Shown here: one piece after another, positions 32,814 to 41,198 of the stretch
Position numbering within the stretch: the first letter of the stretch is position 1
Layout of the letters: every line of letters begins with the position of its first letter
Assembly (NCBI GenBank): GCA_019359015.1
Contig: JAHHID010000067.1
Span: 1-45,219 of the forward strand
DNA length: 45,219 nucleotides
Direction: 5' to 3'
Source of the DNA: Spirirestis rafaelensis WJT71-NPBG6
GTDB lineage: Bacteria > Cyanobacteriota > Cyanobacteriia > Cyanobacteriales > Nostocaceae
Made by a program: the position numbers and the translations under genes
The notes under the pieces: model-generated
The model's database searches: none
What the model was told of the DNA's origin: nothing
What the model saw: the letters and a program-made list of their open reading frames with translations, nothing else

Positions 32814-34361
32814 ATGTCAAATTCAGAATCTTCTCAAGTCAGAGTCCGCCCAATCGATGAGTATAATCAAACATTAGTTTCTAATGTGCATCCAGCAAAT
32901 TGGGTAAATCCTGAACCTGCCCATTGTTACGACTTAGTAGTAATTGGTGCTGGCACAGCCGGCTTAGTTGTAGCAGCAGGTGCAGCGGGTTTGGATTTGA
33001 ATTTGAAAGTCGCATTAATTGAAAAGCATCTCATGGGTGGAGATTGCTTAAATGTTGGTTGCGTACCATCCAAATGTGTAATTAGGTCTTCGCGCTTGGT
33101 TGGGGAAATGTGGAATGCTCAAGAACTGGGGATTAATATTCCCAAACATATTGATATTGATTTCCCGGCTGTGATGGCACGGATGCGACGGGTGAGAGCG
33201 GGTATAAGTCATCACGATTCGGCAGCGCGTTTTCAAAAGCTGGGAGTTGATGTCTTCTTAGGTAGCGGTAAATTTGCGAGTAGCAATACTGTAGAAGTTG
33301 ACGGCAAAATTCTCAAGTTTAAAAAAGCTGTAATTGCAACGGGAGCAAGAGCGGTACGTCCTGCAATTAGAGGTATTGAAGAAGCGGGTTATTTGACTAA
33401 TGAAACAGTTTTTTCTCTCATCCAACGACCAGAACGTTTAGCAGTGATTGGTGGTGGTCCGATTGGTTCCGAAATGGCGCAGGCTTTTCGACGTTTGGGT
33501 TGTGAGGTAACACTTTTACATCGCGGTTCGCACATCCTAAATAAAGAGGATGCTGATGCAGCGAAGATTCTCCAACAAGTTTTAAAGAAGGAAGGTATTC
33601 GCTTAGTATTAAATTGCGAGTTGGAAGAAGTAGCAACTGTAAGCGATGGTAAGCGACTTTACTTTTCTTCTAGAGGTCATCGAGATTCGGTGACTGTAGA
33701 TGAAATTTTAGCAGGTGCGGGACGCGCTCCGAATGTGGAAGGGCTAAATTTAGAAGTGGTTGGGGTGGAATACGACCAGCGTCATGGTGTAAAGGTGAAT
33801 GATTATCTACAAACAACGAATCGTAATATTTACGCAGCTGGTGATATCTGCATGAATTGGAAATTCACCCATGCTGCTGATGCAGCAGCGCGAATTGTCA
33901 TTAAAAATACGCTGTTTTCGCCTTTTGGTTTGGGACGCTCTAAACTTAGCAGTCTGGTAATGCCTTGGGTGACATATACTAACCCAGAAATTGCTCATGT
34001 AGGGATGTATGAAAAAGAAGCACAGGAAAAGGGAATTGATGTGGAAACAATAAATATTCCTTTGAGTAGTGTAGATCGAGCGATCGCCGACGGTGAAGAA
34101 TGTGGTTTTGTGAAAATTCATCACAAAAAAGGTTCTGATGAAATTATTGGTGCAACTATTGTTGCTGCTCATGCAGGTGAAATGATTTCGGAAGTAACCA
34201 CGGCAATTGTCAATAAAATCGGTTTGAGCAAGTTAAGCAGCGTGATTCATCCTTATCCAACTCAAGCCGAAGGCATTAAGAAAGCGGCTGATGCTTATCG
34301 TCGCACGCTGCTGACACCGAGAACTAAAAGACTATTAGGATTTTTGACAAAGCTTTCTTGA
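32814..34361 (+). CDS. Mercuric-reductase-like pyridine nucleotide-disulfide oxidoreductase
   Basis: The 515-residue FAD enzyme has an N-terminal extension of about 40 residues, FAD-binding 'YDLVVIGAGTAGLVVAAGAA', the redox-active disulfide CLNVGC (about 77-82), NAD(P)-binding 'LAVIGGGPIGSEMAQAFRRL', 'AAGDICMNWKFTHAADAAAR', and the dimer-interface 'HPYPTQAEGI' with the His/Glu pair. Unlike true MerA it has no N-terminal metal-binding domain and no C-terminal vicinal Cys pair (it ends 'LLGFLTKLS'), so mercury(II) reduction is doubtful. Cyanobacterial members of this group usually sit beside TVP38 genes, as here. Electron donor NAD(P)H is expected; the physiological disulfide or metal substrate is unknown. 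The AAAGGAAG ribosome site is well placed. Confidence 0.88.
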   Translation: MSNSESSQVRVRPIDEYNQTLVSNVHPANWVNPEPAHCYDLVVIGAGTAGLVVAAGAAGLDLNLKVALIEKHLMGGDCLNVGCVPSKCVIRSSRLVGEMWNAQELGINIPKHIDIDFPAVMARMRRVRAGISHHDSAARFQKLGVDVFLGSGKFASSNTVEVDGKILKFKKAVIATGARAVRPAIRGIEEAGYLTNETVFSLIQRPERLAVIGGGPIGSEMAQAFRRLGCEVTLLHRGSHILNKEDADAAKILQQVLKKEGIRLVLNCELEEVATVSDGKRLYFSSRGHRDSVTVDEILAGAGRAPNVEGLNLEVVGVEYDQRHGVKVNDYLQTTNRNIYAAGDICMNWKFTHAADAAARIVIKNTLFSPFGLGRSKLSSLVMPWVTYTNPEIAHVGMYEKEAQEKGIDVETINIPLSSVDRAIADGEECGFVKIHHKKGSDEIIGATIVAAHAGEMISEVTTAIVNKIGLSKLSSVIHPYPTQAEGIKKAADAYRRTLLTPRTKRLLGFLTKLS

Positions 34362-34411
34362 GGATGTAATGTCATGCGATCGCTCGCTTATTAAACAGAA
34401 ACTTTAGTATT

Positions 34412-35152
34412 TTACCAGGGTACAACGCCGTTTTCGTCAAAAAACCCGCCTGTTGGACCGTCAGGAGGTAATGTTGCCAAGCGCACTGGAGCGGTTGCAC
34501 CCTGTTCTACAGTACGTGGACCGCTGTTAGCATTGATGTCAGTAGCGACGTAACCTGGATCGGCAGAATTAACCTTGATTGGCGTATCTTTGAGTTCGTG
34601 CGCGAATTGGATTGTCATCGCATTGAGTGCTGTTTTCGACGAGTTATAAGCCAGCAGTTTCATTTGAGCGTATTCATAATTGGGGTCAGTATTCTGTGCC
34701 AACGATCCCAAACCGCTAGACATATTTACAATGCGTCCAGCATTAGACTTCCGCAGCAAAGGCAACATTGCTTTAATGACAGCGAAAACACCAAAGAAGT
34801 TAGTGTCGTAGGTGCGACGCAAAACTTCGATGTCAAGTTGGCTAGGTGGTACACTGTCAAGGGCAATTCCCGCATTGTTGACCAAAATATCGAGCTTGCC
34901 AAACTCACTTTCGATATGTTTTGCCGCTGCCTCAATAGTGCTATGATCTGTCACATCAAGCTGCACGGCGCGTGCATCAATATTATGTTCAGAATGTAAC
35001 TTTTCGGCAGCTTCTTGCCCTCGTTTTTCATCTCGTGCGCCAATCAAAACTGTAATTCCTTGCACGCCTAGTTGACGTGCAATTTCTAGCCCGATGCCTT
35101 TGTTTGCCCCCGTAATGAGTGCAACTTTATTTTCGACTGGTTGTGATGTCAT
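34412..35152 (-). CDS. Short-chain dehydrogenase/reductase, carbonyl-reductase-like
   Basis: The 246-residue classical SDR has the cofactor loop 'TGANKGIGLEIARQL' at about 15-29, 'LDVTD', 'LDILVNNAGIALDS', the catalytic Ser in 'IVNMSSGLGSL', and Tyr/Lys in 'YNSSKTALNAM'. 'ARDEKRGQEA' after strand 2 favours NADPH. The 'NKGIG' loop and the 'YEYAQMKLLAYNSSK' insert are typical of the plant-like carbonyl/menthone reductase branch. AGGAG lies 6 bases before the ATG. It is a single gene; the substrate, perhaps a reactive carbonyl, cannot be deduced. Confidence 0.88.
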   Translation of the reverse strand: MTSQPVENKVALITGANKGIGLEIARQLGVQGITVLIGARDEKRGQEAAEKLHSEHNIDARAVQLDVTDHSTIEAAAKHIESEFGKLDILVNNAGIALDSVPPSQLDIEVLRRTYDTNFFGVFAVIKAMLPLLRKSNAGRIVNMSSGLGSLAQNTDPNYEYAQMKLLAYNSSKTALNAMTIQFAHELKDTPIKVNSADPGYVATDINANSGPRTVEQGATAPVRLATLPPDGPTGGFFDENGVVPW

Positions 35153-35586
35153 AAGTTACTCCTGAGGTTAAATGTAGCTTGTCTGTTTTTCTTGCTTAGT
35201 TAGGCGAATAATAATTTAGTTAGCGATCGCCTTTTTCTAATGAGAAGAAAACCAAACATAGATTGTGCTTGATTTTTGTTCTACAATCCATAGCTTACAA
35301 GTTACAGTGCGCTCAAAGTCAAGCCTAAATTACACTTTTAGATACGCCAAGAGTAGAAAATGCAGATTGACAGACTCGACCATTTAGTAATGACTTTTGC
35401 AGACATTGAAAAAACAAGGAAGAGGGGGAAAGGGGAAAGAAAATGCACGAGGGGAAAAATCTCTGGCTAGATATTTAAGAAAAATCAATCCAAAGAGTTA
35501 AAAATAGCAGGTTTTACGTTCTATGTTCCCACTTTCCCTTAAACTAGGGGCAGTAACCTTGTTCAAACTGGCTCCGGTGGTGAAGT
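35153..35586. other. Gap between the SDR gene and mgtE, with a gene remnant
   Basis: The region holds the divergent promoters of the SDR gene and mgtE, a HIP1 site at about 35224, a VOC-family start fragment at 35360-35416, and a purine-rich tract (GGAAGAGGGGGAAAGGGGAA) at about 35418. No intact gene is seen. The leader from 35519 to 35586 may be structured, but I do not recognise a riboswitch class in it. Confidence 0.5.
35360..35416 (+). pseudogene. N-terminal scrap of a VOC/glyoxalase-family gene
   Basis: The 19 codons from ATG 35360 read MQIDRLDHLVMTFADIEKT, the standard first strand of VOC proteins ('.RLDHLVLTV.DI..T..FY'), including the metal-ligand His. Homology stops at a purine-rich repeat and the frame closes soon after. 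It is a truncated relic. Confidence 0.6.
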
Positions 35587-36984
35587 GTGACAGAAGCCAA
35601 TAATTCAATCTCTATCCAGAATCTCTCGCGCCGGGAATTGAGTGATTTAGTGCGAACTCAGTTGGAAATGCTCCTGGAAGCCGGAGATTTGCAAGCAGCA
35701 AAAGCGATTCTTGTACCTGTGCAGCCTGCGGATATTGCTGATGCGATTGAAGGGTTGCCAGAAAAAATGCACGCTTTGGCTTTTCGCTTGCTTTCCAAGC
35801 ATGAGGCAATTGAGGTTTATGAATATCTCGACTACAGCGTTCAAGAACTGCTCATCGAAGAACTCAGAAGCCAGGAAATTCACGACATTGTAGATAAAAT
35901 GTCACCAGATGACCGAGCGAGGTTATTTGATGAATTACCCGCCAAAATCGTCAACCGCTTGCTAGAACAACTCAGTCCAGCAGAACGGGAATTCACCTCG
36001 CAACTATTGGGTTATGAAAGCGGTACTGCTGGGCGAATTATGACCCCAGAGTTAATCTCGCTGAAAGAAAATTTGACGATCGCTCAAGCTTTAGAGAGAA
36101 TTCGCAGGCTAGCTAATGCTAGTGAGATGATTTATTACCTCTACATCACTGATGAGGCTAGGTGCTTAACAGGGATGTTGTCGTTGCGAGATTTGGTGAC
36201 ATCTCAGCCAGAGCGAAGAGTTGGCGAGATGATGACTCGCGATGTAGTGTATGTTTATACGGATACAGACCAGGAAGAAGTTGCAAGATTAATCCAAAGA
36301 TACGACTTTCTCGCTGTGCCTGTGGTGGATCGAGAAGAGCGTTTAGTGGGAATTGTCACTGTTGATGATGTAATTGACATCCTCCAAGAGGAAACCACTG
36401 AGGATATCTACGCTTTGGGTGGTGGTGTGCAGTCGGGAGGCGACAATTATTTTCAGACAGATTTGCTGACAGTTGCCCGCAAGCGGGTTGTCTGGTTGTT
36501 TGTCTTACTTTTTACTAATACGATTACCGGAACTATTATTAAATCCCAAGAAGATATTTTAAGTAAAGTGGTGGTACTGACGGCGTTTATCCCTTTACTG
36601 ACAGGCACTGGTGGAAATGTCGGCGCTCAATCTTCTACGGTAGTAATTCGCGGGATGAACACCGATGAAATACGGTCAATGGGAGCATTGCAAGTGATTG
36701 GCAGAGAAGCGATCGCCGGCGCTTTGCTAGGAGTGATGTTAGGTGCGGTAGCTACAGTGTGGGCATACTTTCTGCAAAATAATTTATCAGTGGCGATCGC
36801 TGTCGGCATCAGTCTCGTAGCCATTTCTATTTTGGCTTCTATTTCCGGTTCAGCATTGCCGTTTCTATTCCGCTTACTTCGCTTAGATCCAGCATTAATG
36901 TCAGCACCATTTATTACTACCGCAGTCGATGTAGCTGGTGTTTTAATTTACTTCAATTTGGCGCGAGTAATTTTAAAGATATAG
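35587..36984 (+). CDS. mgtE: Magnesium transporter MgtE
   Basis: MgtE is a homodimeric Mg2+ channel. The 465 residues include the N-terminal superhelical domain (about 30-140), two CBS domains (about 140-270, 'RIMTPELISLKENLTIAQAL' and 'MMTRDVVYVYTDTDQEEVA'), a connecting helix and five membrane helices (290-465) with the pore-forming 'LLTGTGGNVGAQSSTVVIRG' and 'PFITTAVDVAGVLIYF'. The cytosolic domains close the pore when Mg2+ is plentiful. The start is a GTG at 35587, the first codon upstream of the family's helical start; no ATG is available nearby. It is a stand-alone gene followed by repeat DNA. Confidence 0.95.
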   Translation: MTEANNSISIQNLSRRELSDLVRTQLEMLLEAGDLQAAKAILVPVQPADIADAIEGLPEKMHALAFRLLSKHEAIEVYEYLDYSVQELLIEELRSQEIHDIVDKMSPDDRARLFDELPAKIVNRLLEQLSPAEREFTSQLLGYESGTAGRIMTPELISLKENLTIAQALERIRRLANASEMIYYLYITDEARCLTGMLSLRDLVTSQPERRVGEMMTRDVVYVYTDTDQEEVARLIQRYDFLAVPVVDREERLVGIVTVDDVIDILQEETTEDIYALGGGVQSGGDNYFQTDLLTVARKRVVWLFVLLFTNTITGTIIKSQEDILSKVVVLTAFIPLLTGTGGNVGAQSSTVVIRGMNTDEIRSMGALQVIGREAIAGALLGVMLGAVATVWAYFLQNNLSVAIAVGISLVAISILASISGSALPFLFRLLRLDPALMSAPFITTAVDVAGVLIYFNLARVILKI

Positions 36985-36989
36985 TTAGT

Positions 36990-37122
36990 TGTTAATGGTT
37001 AAGAGTTAGTGGATAGTTGTTAATTGTTGGTTGCACCGTTGGAGCGTTCTTAAAATGCACGACTATCAACTAACCACTATCAACTAACCACTATTAAGTA
37101 TCCACTATCAACTAACCACTAA
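36990..37122. repeat. Inverted/direct repeats after mgtE (TCAACTAACCACTA type)
   Basis: Units of ACTATCAACTAACC recur three times at about 37064-37115, and their complement (GTTAGTGGATAGTTGTTAA) lies at about 37006-37026. The block can form a long hairpin and lies between two converging genes, so it may serve as a two-way terminator. Confidence 0.65.
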
Positions 37123-37380
37123 TTAAAGTTCCGAAGCCGTATCTGGGGCAACCACTTCGCCAGTACCAATTTGTAATATCATGTCCTGGTCAGTAATCAA
37201 TTCATTGAGTTCTTTGACTTGCAAATTCATTTCCTCACAAGCTTGCCGTAATTCACGCGCAAATGTGTTGAGGTCGTCACCATATCCACATTGATGAGCG
37301 GCAGTTTCAATTCCCTGTTTGGCATTCGCTCTAGCACAATCTACTAGCTCTGTGCCTTGCAATCGTGTTGGGGACGCCAT
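37123..37380 (-). CDS. Small conserved-looking protein, 85 residues, unknown function
   Basis: The soluble 85-residue product is mostly helical, with three Cys (in 'LVDCARANAK', 'AAHQCGYGDDL' and 'LRQACEEMNLQ') and an acidic tail ending 'VVAPDTASEL'. No transmembrane or signal segment is seen, and no known motif is recognised; the three Cys are not arranged as a classical zinc or Fe-S motif. The start ATG at 37380 is near the predicted helix start. It lies between mgtE and an SDR gene with no evident operon. Confidence 0.55.
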   Translation of the reverse strand: MASPTRLQGTELVDCARANAKQGIETAAHQCGYGDDLNTFARELRQACEEMNLQVKELNELITDQDMILQIGTGEVVAPDTASEL

Positions 37381-37508
37381 AACCGTAATTTTTATGTATT
37401 AAGTGTTCTTCACCAAAATATCTGGTTTTCCGTATTAAGTCATCTCTCCAAAGTAAGGAAAAAGGAAAAGGGGAAATGTTTTACCTTTTTCCTTTTACAT
37501 GAGTACCT

Positions 37509-38363
37509 TTATGCGTTGACTACTGTTCCACCATTGGGATGCAATACTTGACCGGAGAAATAAGAACTGTCATCAGAGGCTAAAAATACAAAGCTGGGTG
37601 CAACTTCTTCAGGTTGTCCCGCTCTTTGCATTGGTGCTTGTTTGCCAAATGTTTCTACTTTCTCTTCTGGGAAAGTTGAGGGAATTAAAGGTGTCCAAAT
37701 CGGACCTGGTGCAACAGCGTTAACACGAATTCCTTTTTCTACCAGACTTTGTGACAAGGAACGAGTAAAGGCAACGATCGCACCTTTTGTAGAAGAATAA
37801 TCAAGTAGTTGGGGACTACCTTTATAAGCGGTTACTGATGTAGTATTGATAATGGCGCTGCCTTCGTGCAAGTGCTTCATCGCCGCTTTGGTCATGAAAA
37901 ACATTGAGAAAATATTAGTACGGAAGGTGCGCTCTAGCTGCTCAGAGGTAATATCTTCTATACTGTCTTGCGGATGCTGTTCCGCAGCATTGTTAACGAG
38001 AATATCAAGTTTGCCAAGTTCATCTACAGTTTGTTGTACAGCTTGCTGACAAAAGCTTTCATCACCAATATCACCAGCGATCGCTACGGCACGACGTCCA
38101 TGTTTTTCGACTAAATTCATGGTTTCTTTAGCGTCGTCGTGTTCATTCAAATAAATGATCGCCACATCTGCACCTTCTTTCGCATAAGCGATCGCTACAG
38201 CACGACCAATTCCACTATCCCCACCAGTAATCAAAGCAACTTTATCTTTTAACTTACCACTTCCGTGATAATTTGGATCTTCTGCCTTGGGTTTCGGCGT
38301 CATTTCTGATTCTTTACCTGGTGGTTTCTGTTGCTGTGCTGGTTGTAAAGATTCTTCTGGCAT
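37509..38363 (-). CDS. Short-chain dehydrogenase/reductase (YghA/YhxC-like)
   Basis: The 284 residues carry a polar Gln/Pro-rich N-terminal extension (about 1-38, 'PAQQQKPPGKESEMTPKPKA') typical of the YghA/general-stress SDR group. Then come 'ALITGGDSGIGRAVAIAYAK', 'DILVNNAAEQHPQDSIEDI', the catalytic Ser of 'IINTTSVTAYKGS', Tyr/Lys in 'LDYSSTKGAI', 'RVNAVAPGPIWTPL' and the C-terminal 'YFSGQVLHPNGGTVVNA'. GGGAGAAC just before the ATG supports the start. Bacterial relatives are general-stress NADP-dependent oxidoreductases with aldehyde or alcohol substrates; here the substrate is unknown. Confidence 0.9.
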   Translation of the reverse strand: MPEESLQPAQQQKPPGKESEMTPKPKAEDPNYHGSGKLKDKVALITGGDSGIGRAVAIAYAKEGADVAIIYLNEHDDAKETMNLVEKHGRRAVAIAGDIGDESFCQQAVQQTVDELGKLDILVNNAAEQHPQDSIEDITSEQLERTFRTNIFSMFFMTKAAMKHLHEGSAIINTTSVTAYKGSPQLLDYSSTKGAIVAFTRSLSQSLVEKGIRVNAVAPGPIWTPLIPSTFPEEKVETFGKQAPMQRAGQPEEVAPSFVFLASDDSSYFSGQVLHPNGGTVVNA

Positions 38364-39169
38364 AGAGTTCTCCCTGAAAATTTACTGAATATTTACTTAC
38401 TATGGGCATGGGACATTGGGCATGGAAAGAATCTCTCATTTTCCCAATGCCCGTTGCCCAATTCCTAATTCTCAATTCCTAAAAACAAACCCTGGATCGA
38501 AAATTCAACCCAAGGTTAGTTTTTTCCTTTGGCTTCACTTGCTTTTCTTGCAAGCTTAGGTATTGCTACCCCGTATAGCCAAGCGTACTGATTTTTAGTA
38601 CAGCGCGACTTACATTATTTCTCCCCACACCGTCACACGTGCTATTAATTTAACAAAGGATACAACTTAACAACTCTCAATTGAGGAAGGATTTCTCCTA
38701 CTCACCTGCCTTTAAGTTATCTATTGTTTTGTAGAAATTTATCAATCTTTAGATGTAAACAAAGTTAATTTTTATCAGTCTAAAGACGTAGTATAAAATA
38801 ACCAAAAATTATCAAACCAGAACTTCTGCATAAATATAATTGAACTTATTAAACAAGCGAAATGTTTTCGCTCCTGCCGACACCCTGGAAGGGTGCGGCT
38901 ATACGAACCAAGTCCGCCTAATCGCGGACTATGAAAAAATAAGCTTTTTAGCCTGCGGAGGCAGGCTTTGTTCGTATAGCCTCAGGCTTCCAGCCTGTTC
39001 GTATAGCGTGCGCTCGGCGCAAGGCTTTTAGAGTTTGAAAACACGACCCAGGCTTACAGCCTAAAGGCTATAATGTGCAACCTGACGTAGAATTGGTATT
39101 AATATTCCTGGTTTAGTAAATCTGGTACCATACAGCAAATAAGTGTATTAACTAAGGTAGCCTGTAAAA
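38364..39169. other. Gene-free stretch with heptamer and palindromic repeats
   Basis: The first part (38405-38480) has GGGCATG/GCCCATT heptamer-type repeats. AT-rich DNA follows to 38860. From 38875 to 39070 lies a long member of the TATACGAAC / AGCCTGCGGAGGCAGGCT family, with hairpins CCGCCTAATCGCGG and GCCTGCGGAGGCAGGC. The ATPase promoter should lie in 39070-39165. No coding frame is convincing, including the 63-codon frame that crosses the repeat. Confidence 0.55.
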
Positions 39170-40531
39170 ATGGATTTACTAGCTGAAATATACAATTCTT
39201 TTAACCCCTTTGAGACTGCATCAAAAGAGGCATATGTCGATTGTCGAGAGGTGCGTGGTAATTGGGAAGTATATCAAGAGTTGGGAAAGAAAGTTGTACT
39301 TTCAAACCACGCTACCTGTCAGCTATGTTCCGGGCATCGGGGTACGGGTAAATCCACTGAGTTATTGCGTTTGAAAGAAAACTTAGAAGGCAGGGGATAT
39401 TTTGTTGTCTATTTTGCCGTAGACGATCAAGATATTGAACCGGAAGATGTGGAATATGCTGATATATTAATGGCTTGCACTCGGCATTTGGTGGAAGCAG
39501 TCAAGATAGAACAGCATAATCCCCTGCTGGAATGGATGAAATCACGCTGGGAATCGTTCAATGACTTGATGCAGATGGAGGTATCTTTTGAAAAGCTGAA
39601 CTTGGAACAGCAGATTTCTCAATTTTCCAAAATTACCGCGACAATCAAAGCTGTCCCCGATATGCGACGGGAAATAAGGCAAAAGATTAACGCTAATACA
39701 CCTTCGTTGGTTAAAGCGCTGAATGACTTTATTTTACAAGCTCAAAAATCTTTACCGAAAGGTAAAAATAACGGGTTAGTCATAATTGTTGATAATCTCG
39801 ATCGCATTGTGGAGATTAAGGAAGAAGGAAGACCCAGCAATTATGAAGAAATCTACCTAAATCGTAGTGAAATGTTGCGGGGTTTGAAGTGTCATGTTCT
39901 CTACACTGTGCCCATCGATGTTGTATATTCAGATTTGGCAACTAATTTTGACACTAGTTACCACAATCTTGAAGTAGTGCCGATGATGATGGTACGAAAT
40001 CCTAATGGCGATGCTAGCGAAACTGGGCTGAAGAAACTGCGAGAATTGATTTGTCAGCGAGTTAAATTAATTGAGCCAAAACTGGAAAAAACATTAGAGG
40101 GCAAAGTCAAGGGTTTAGATTTACCAGCTGTGTTTGATAGTCCAGAAACACTCAAACAACTCTGCCTGATGAGTGGTGGACATATGCGAGATTTGATGAA
40201 GTTGATTCAAAGCGCGATTGAGCAAGTTGATCAATTACCGATTACATCCAAAGCTGTAAAATTAGCGATTGAGAAAGCGCGTGAAACTTACCGCAAAGGT
40301 GTTCAAGAACATCATTGGGATATTTTGGCTGAAGCTAATAGCTGTAAAGATAAGAAAGACGACAAAGAACATTTACGTTTGCTCAGAAATCGCTCGCTGC
40401 TGGAATATCGCTATTATGATGAAAACGATTCGTTACAGATTTGGTGCGATGTTCACCCATTGATTGAGGGAACTCCCAAGTTTAAAGATGCACTTAGCAA
40501 AATTCAATCTGTAACGGGAACCCCTCTCTAA
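39170..40531 (+). CDS. P-loop ATPase, possible STAND/KAP-like conflict or signalling NTPase
   Basis: The 453-residue soluble ATPase has Walker A GHRGTGKST (55-63) preceded by 'NHATCQLCS', Walker B 'GLVIIVDNLDRI' near 203-214, a sensor-like 'HVLYTVPIDVVYSDLAT' strand, and a C-terminal winged-helix-like region with 'LCLMSGGHMRDLMKLIQSAI', as in AAA/STAND-type proteins. There is no nuclease, protease or membrane domain. Its C-terminal 'GTPL' and stop are encoded by a dispersed CCCCTCTCTAAATCTCTCCCC-type repeat. Downstream lies a TPR protein whose N terminus looks like an ATPase that lost its P-loop, so the two may act together. The biological role is unproven; immunity or stress signalling is an inference from architecture. 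Confidence 0.75.
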   Translation: MDLLAEIYNSFNPFETASKEAYVDCREVRGNWEVYQELGKKVVLSNHATCQLCSGHRGTGKSTELLRLKENLEGRGYFVVYFAVDDQDIEPEDVEYADILMACTRHLVEAVKIEQHNPLLEWMKSRWESFNDLMQMEVSFEKLNLEQQISQFSKITATIKAVPDMRREIRQKINANTPSLVKALNDFILQAQKSLPKGKNNGLVIIVDNLDRIVEIKEEGRPSNYEEIYLNRSEMLRGLKCHVLYTVPIDVVYSDLATNFDTSYHNLEVVPMMMVRNPNGDASETGLKKLRELICQRVKLIEPKLEKTLEGKVKGLDLPAVFDSPETLKQLCLMSGGHMRDLMKLIQSAIEQVDQLPITSKAVKLAIEKARETYRKGVQEHHWDILAEANSCKDKKDDKEHLRLLRNRSLLEYRYYDENDSLQIWCDVHPLIEGTPKFKDALSKIQSVTGTPL

Positions 40532-40544
40532 ATCTCTCCCCCAC

Positions 40545-40727
40545 AGGGCTACCGTGTACACACAAATCGGAGTTACTTTGAGATCCGGGTTTTACCCCCC
40601 TTAATCCCCCCTTAGAAAGGGGGGAAACAAGAAAGTCTAGTTCCCTCCCCTTTCTAAGGGGAGGGTTAGGGTGGGGTAATTCGAGAACTGGTAGTGATTC
40701 GATAACTTGTGTGTACACCGTAGCCCT
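40545..40727. mobile_element. 183-bp MITE-like element with 21-bp inverted ends
   Basis: The ends AGGGCTACCGTGTACACACA (40545 onward) and the complement of AGGGCTACGGTGTACACACA (to 40727) match with a single mismatch over 21 bp. The interior holds the CCCCCCTTAATCCCCCCTT / CCTCCCCTTTCTAAGGGGAGG repeats and no gene. The flanks (AATCTCTCCCCC on the left, ACAAGGGAAGGGGTTGGGG on the right) look like two halves of an older dispersed repeat, which the element entered. AC on both sides may be the target duplication. Confidence 0.75.
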
Positions 40728-40810
40728 ACAAGGGAAGGGGTTGGGGGTTAGGTTTGAGAGAAAGTAAGCAGTCGGACAGAATTAATTACACAACGTCATT
40801 GCAAATGAAG

Positions 40811-41020
40811 CATAACATCGCTCTGCATTAACATAACATCGCTCTGCATTGGCATAACATCGCTCTGCATTGGCATAACATCGCGCTGCATTAACATAAC
40901 ATCGCTCTGCATTGGCATAACATCGCTCTGCATTAACATAACATCGCTCTGCATTGGCATAACATCGCGCTGCATTAACATAACATCGCTCTGCATTGGC
41001 ATAACATCGCTCTGCATTAA
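40811..41020. repeat. 21-bp tandem repeat array, 10 units
   Basis: Ten head-to-tail units (CATAACATCGCTCTGCATT followed by AA or GG) run without interruption. Units 4 and 8 carry CGCG in place of CGCTC, and the AA/GG order repeats every four units, giving an 84-bp higher-order period. On the minus strand it reads as MQSDVMP heptads, but that frame is pure repeat with no flanking domain. It lies 178 bases before the TPR gene, where it could bind a regulator; that is speculation. Confidence 0.9.
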
Positions 41021-41109
41021 CATTGCAGGGTATTGCGAAATTTAATTCGCGATCGTATTAATGAAATACTGTACTTGTATCAATTCTTTGTGATGTTGCG
41101 CTTAATCCC

Positions 41110-41160
41110 CCTCAGGCTGGAAGCCTGGGGCTATACGAACAAAGCCTGCCTACGCAGGCT
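41110..41160. repeat. Palindromic intergenic repeat, short member of the CAGGCT family
   Basis: CTCAGGCTGGAAGCCTGGGG followed by CTATACGAAC and the hairpin AGCCTGCCTACGCAGGCT. The modules are shared with 16891-16973, 19761-19884 and 38875-39070. Confidence 0.7.
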
Positions 41161-41198
41161 AATTATATTAGAAATTAGTACACTATATTCTGGATGAT

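Noticed and set aside
32814-34361. True mercuric reductase (MerA)
   Set aside because: It lacks the C-terminal vicinal Cys pair and a heavy-metal-binding domain, and no merR or merT/P is nearby.
35519-35586. Possible metal riboswitch in the mgtE leader
   Set aside because: The segment has G-rich and CC-rich patches, but I cannot align it to the M-box or yybP-ykoY consensus.
38840-39031. 63-codon frame upstream of the P-loop ATPase
   Set aside because: It runs through a palindromic intergenic repeat and has no ribosome site.
40811-41020. CRISPR array
   Set aside because: The units are contiguous with no unique spacers, and no cas genes are in the window.
40796-41023. Minus-strand MQSDVMP heptad frame
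   Set aside because: It is pure tandem repeat with ATG in every unit and no ribosome site or flanking coding sequence.
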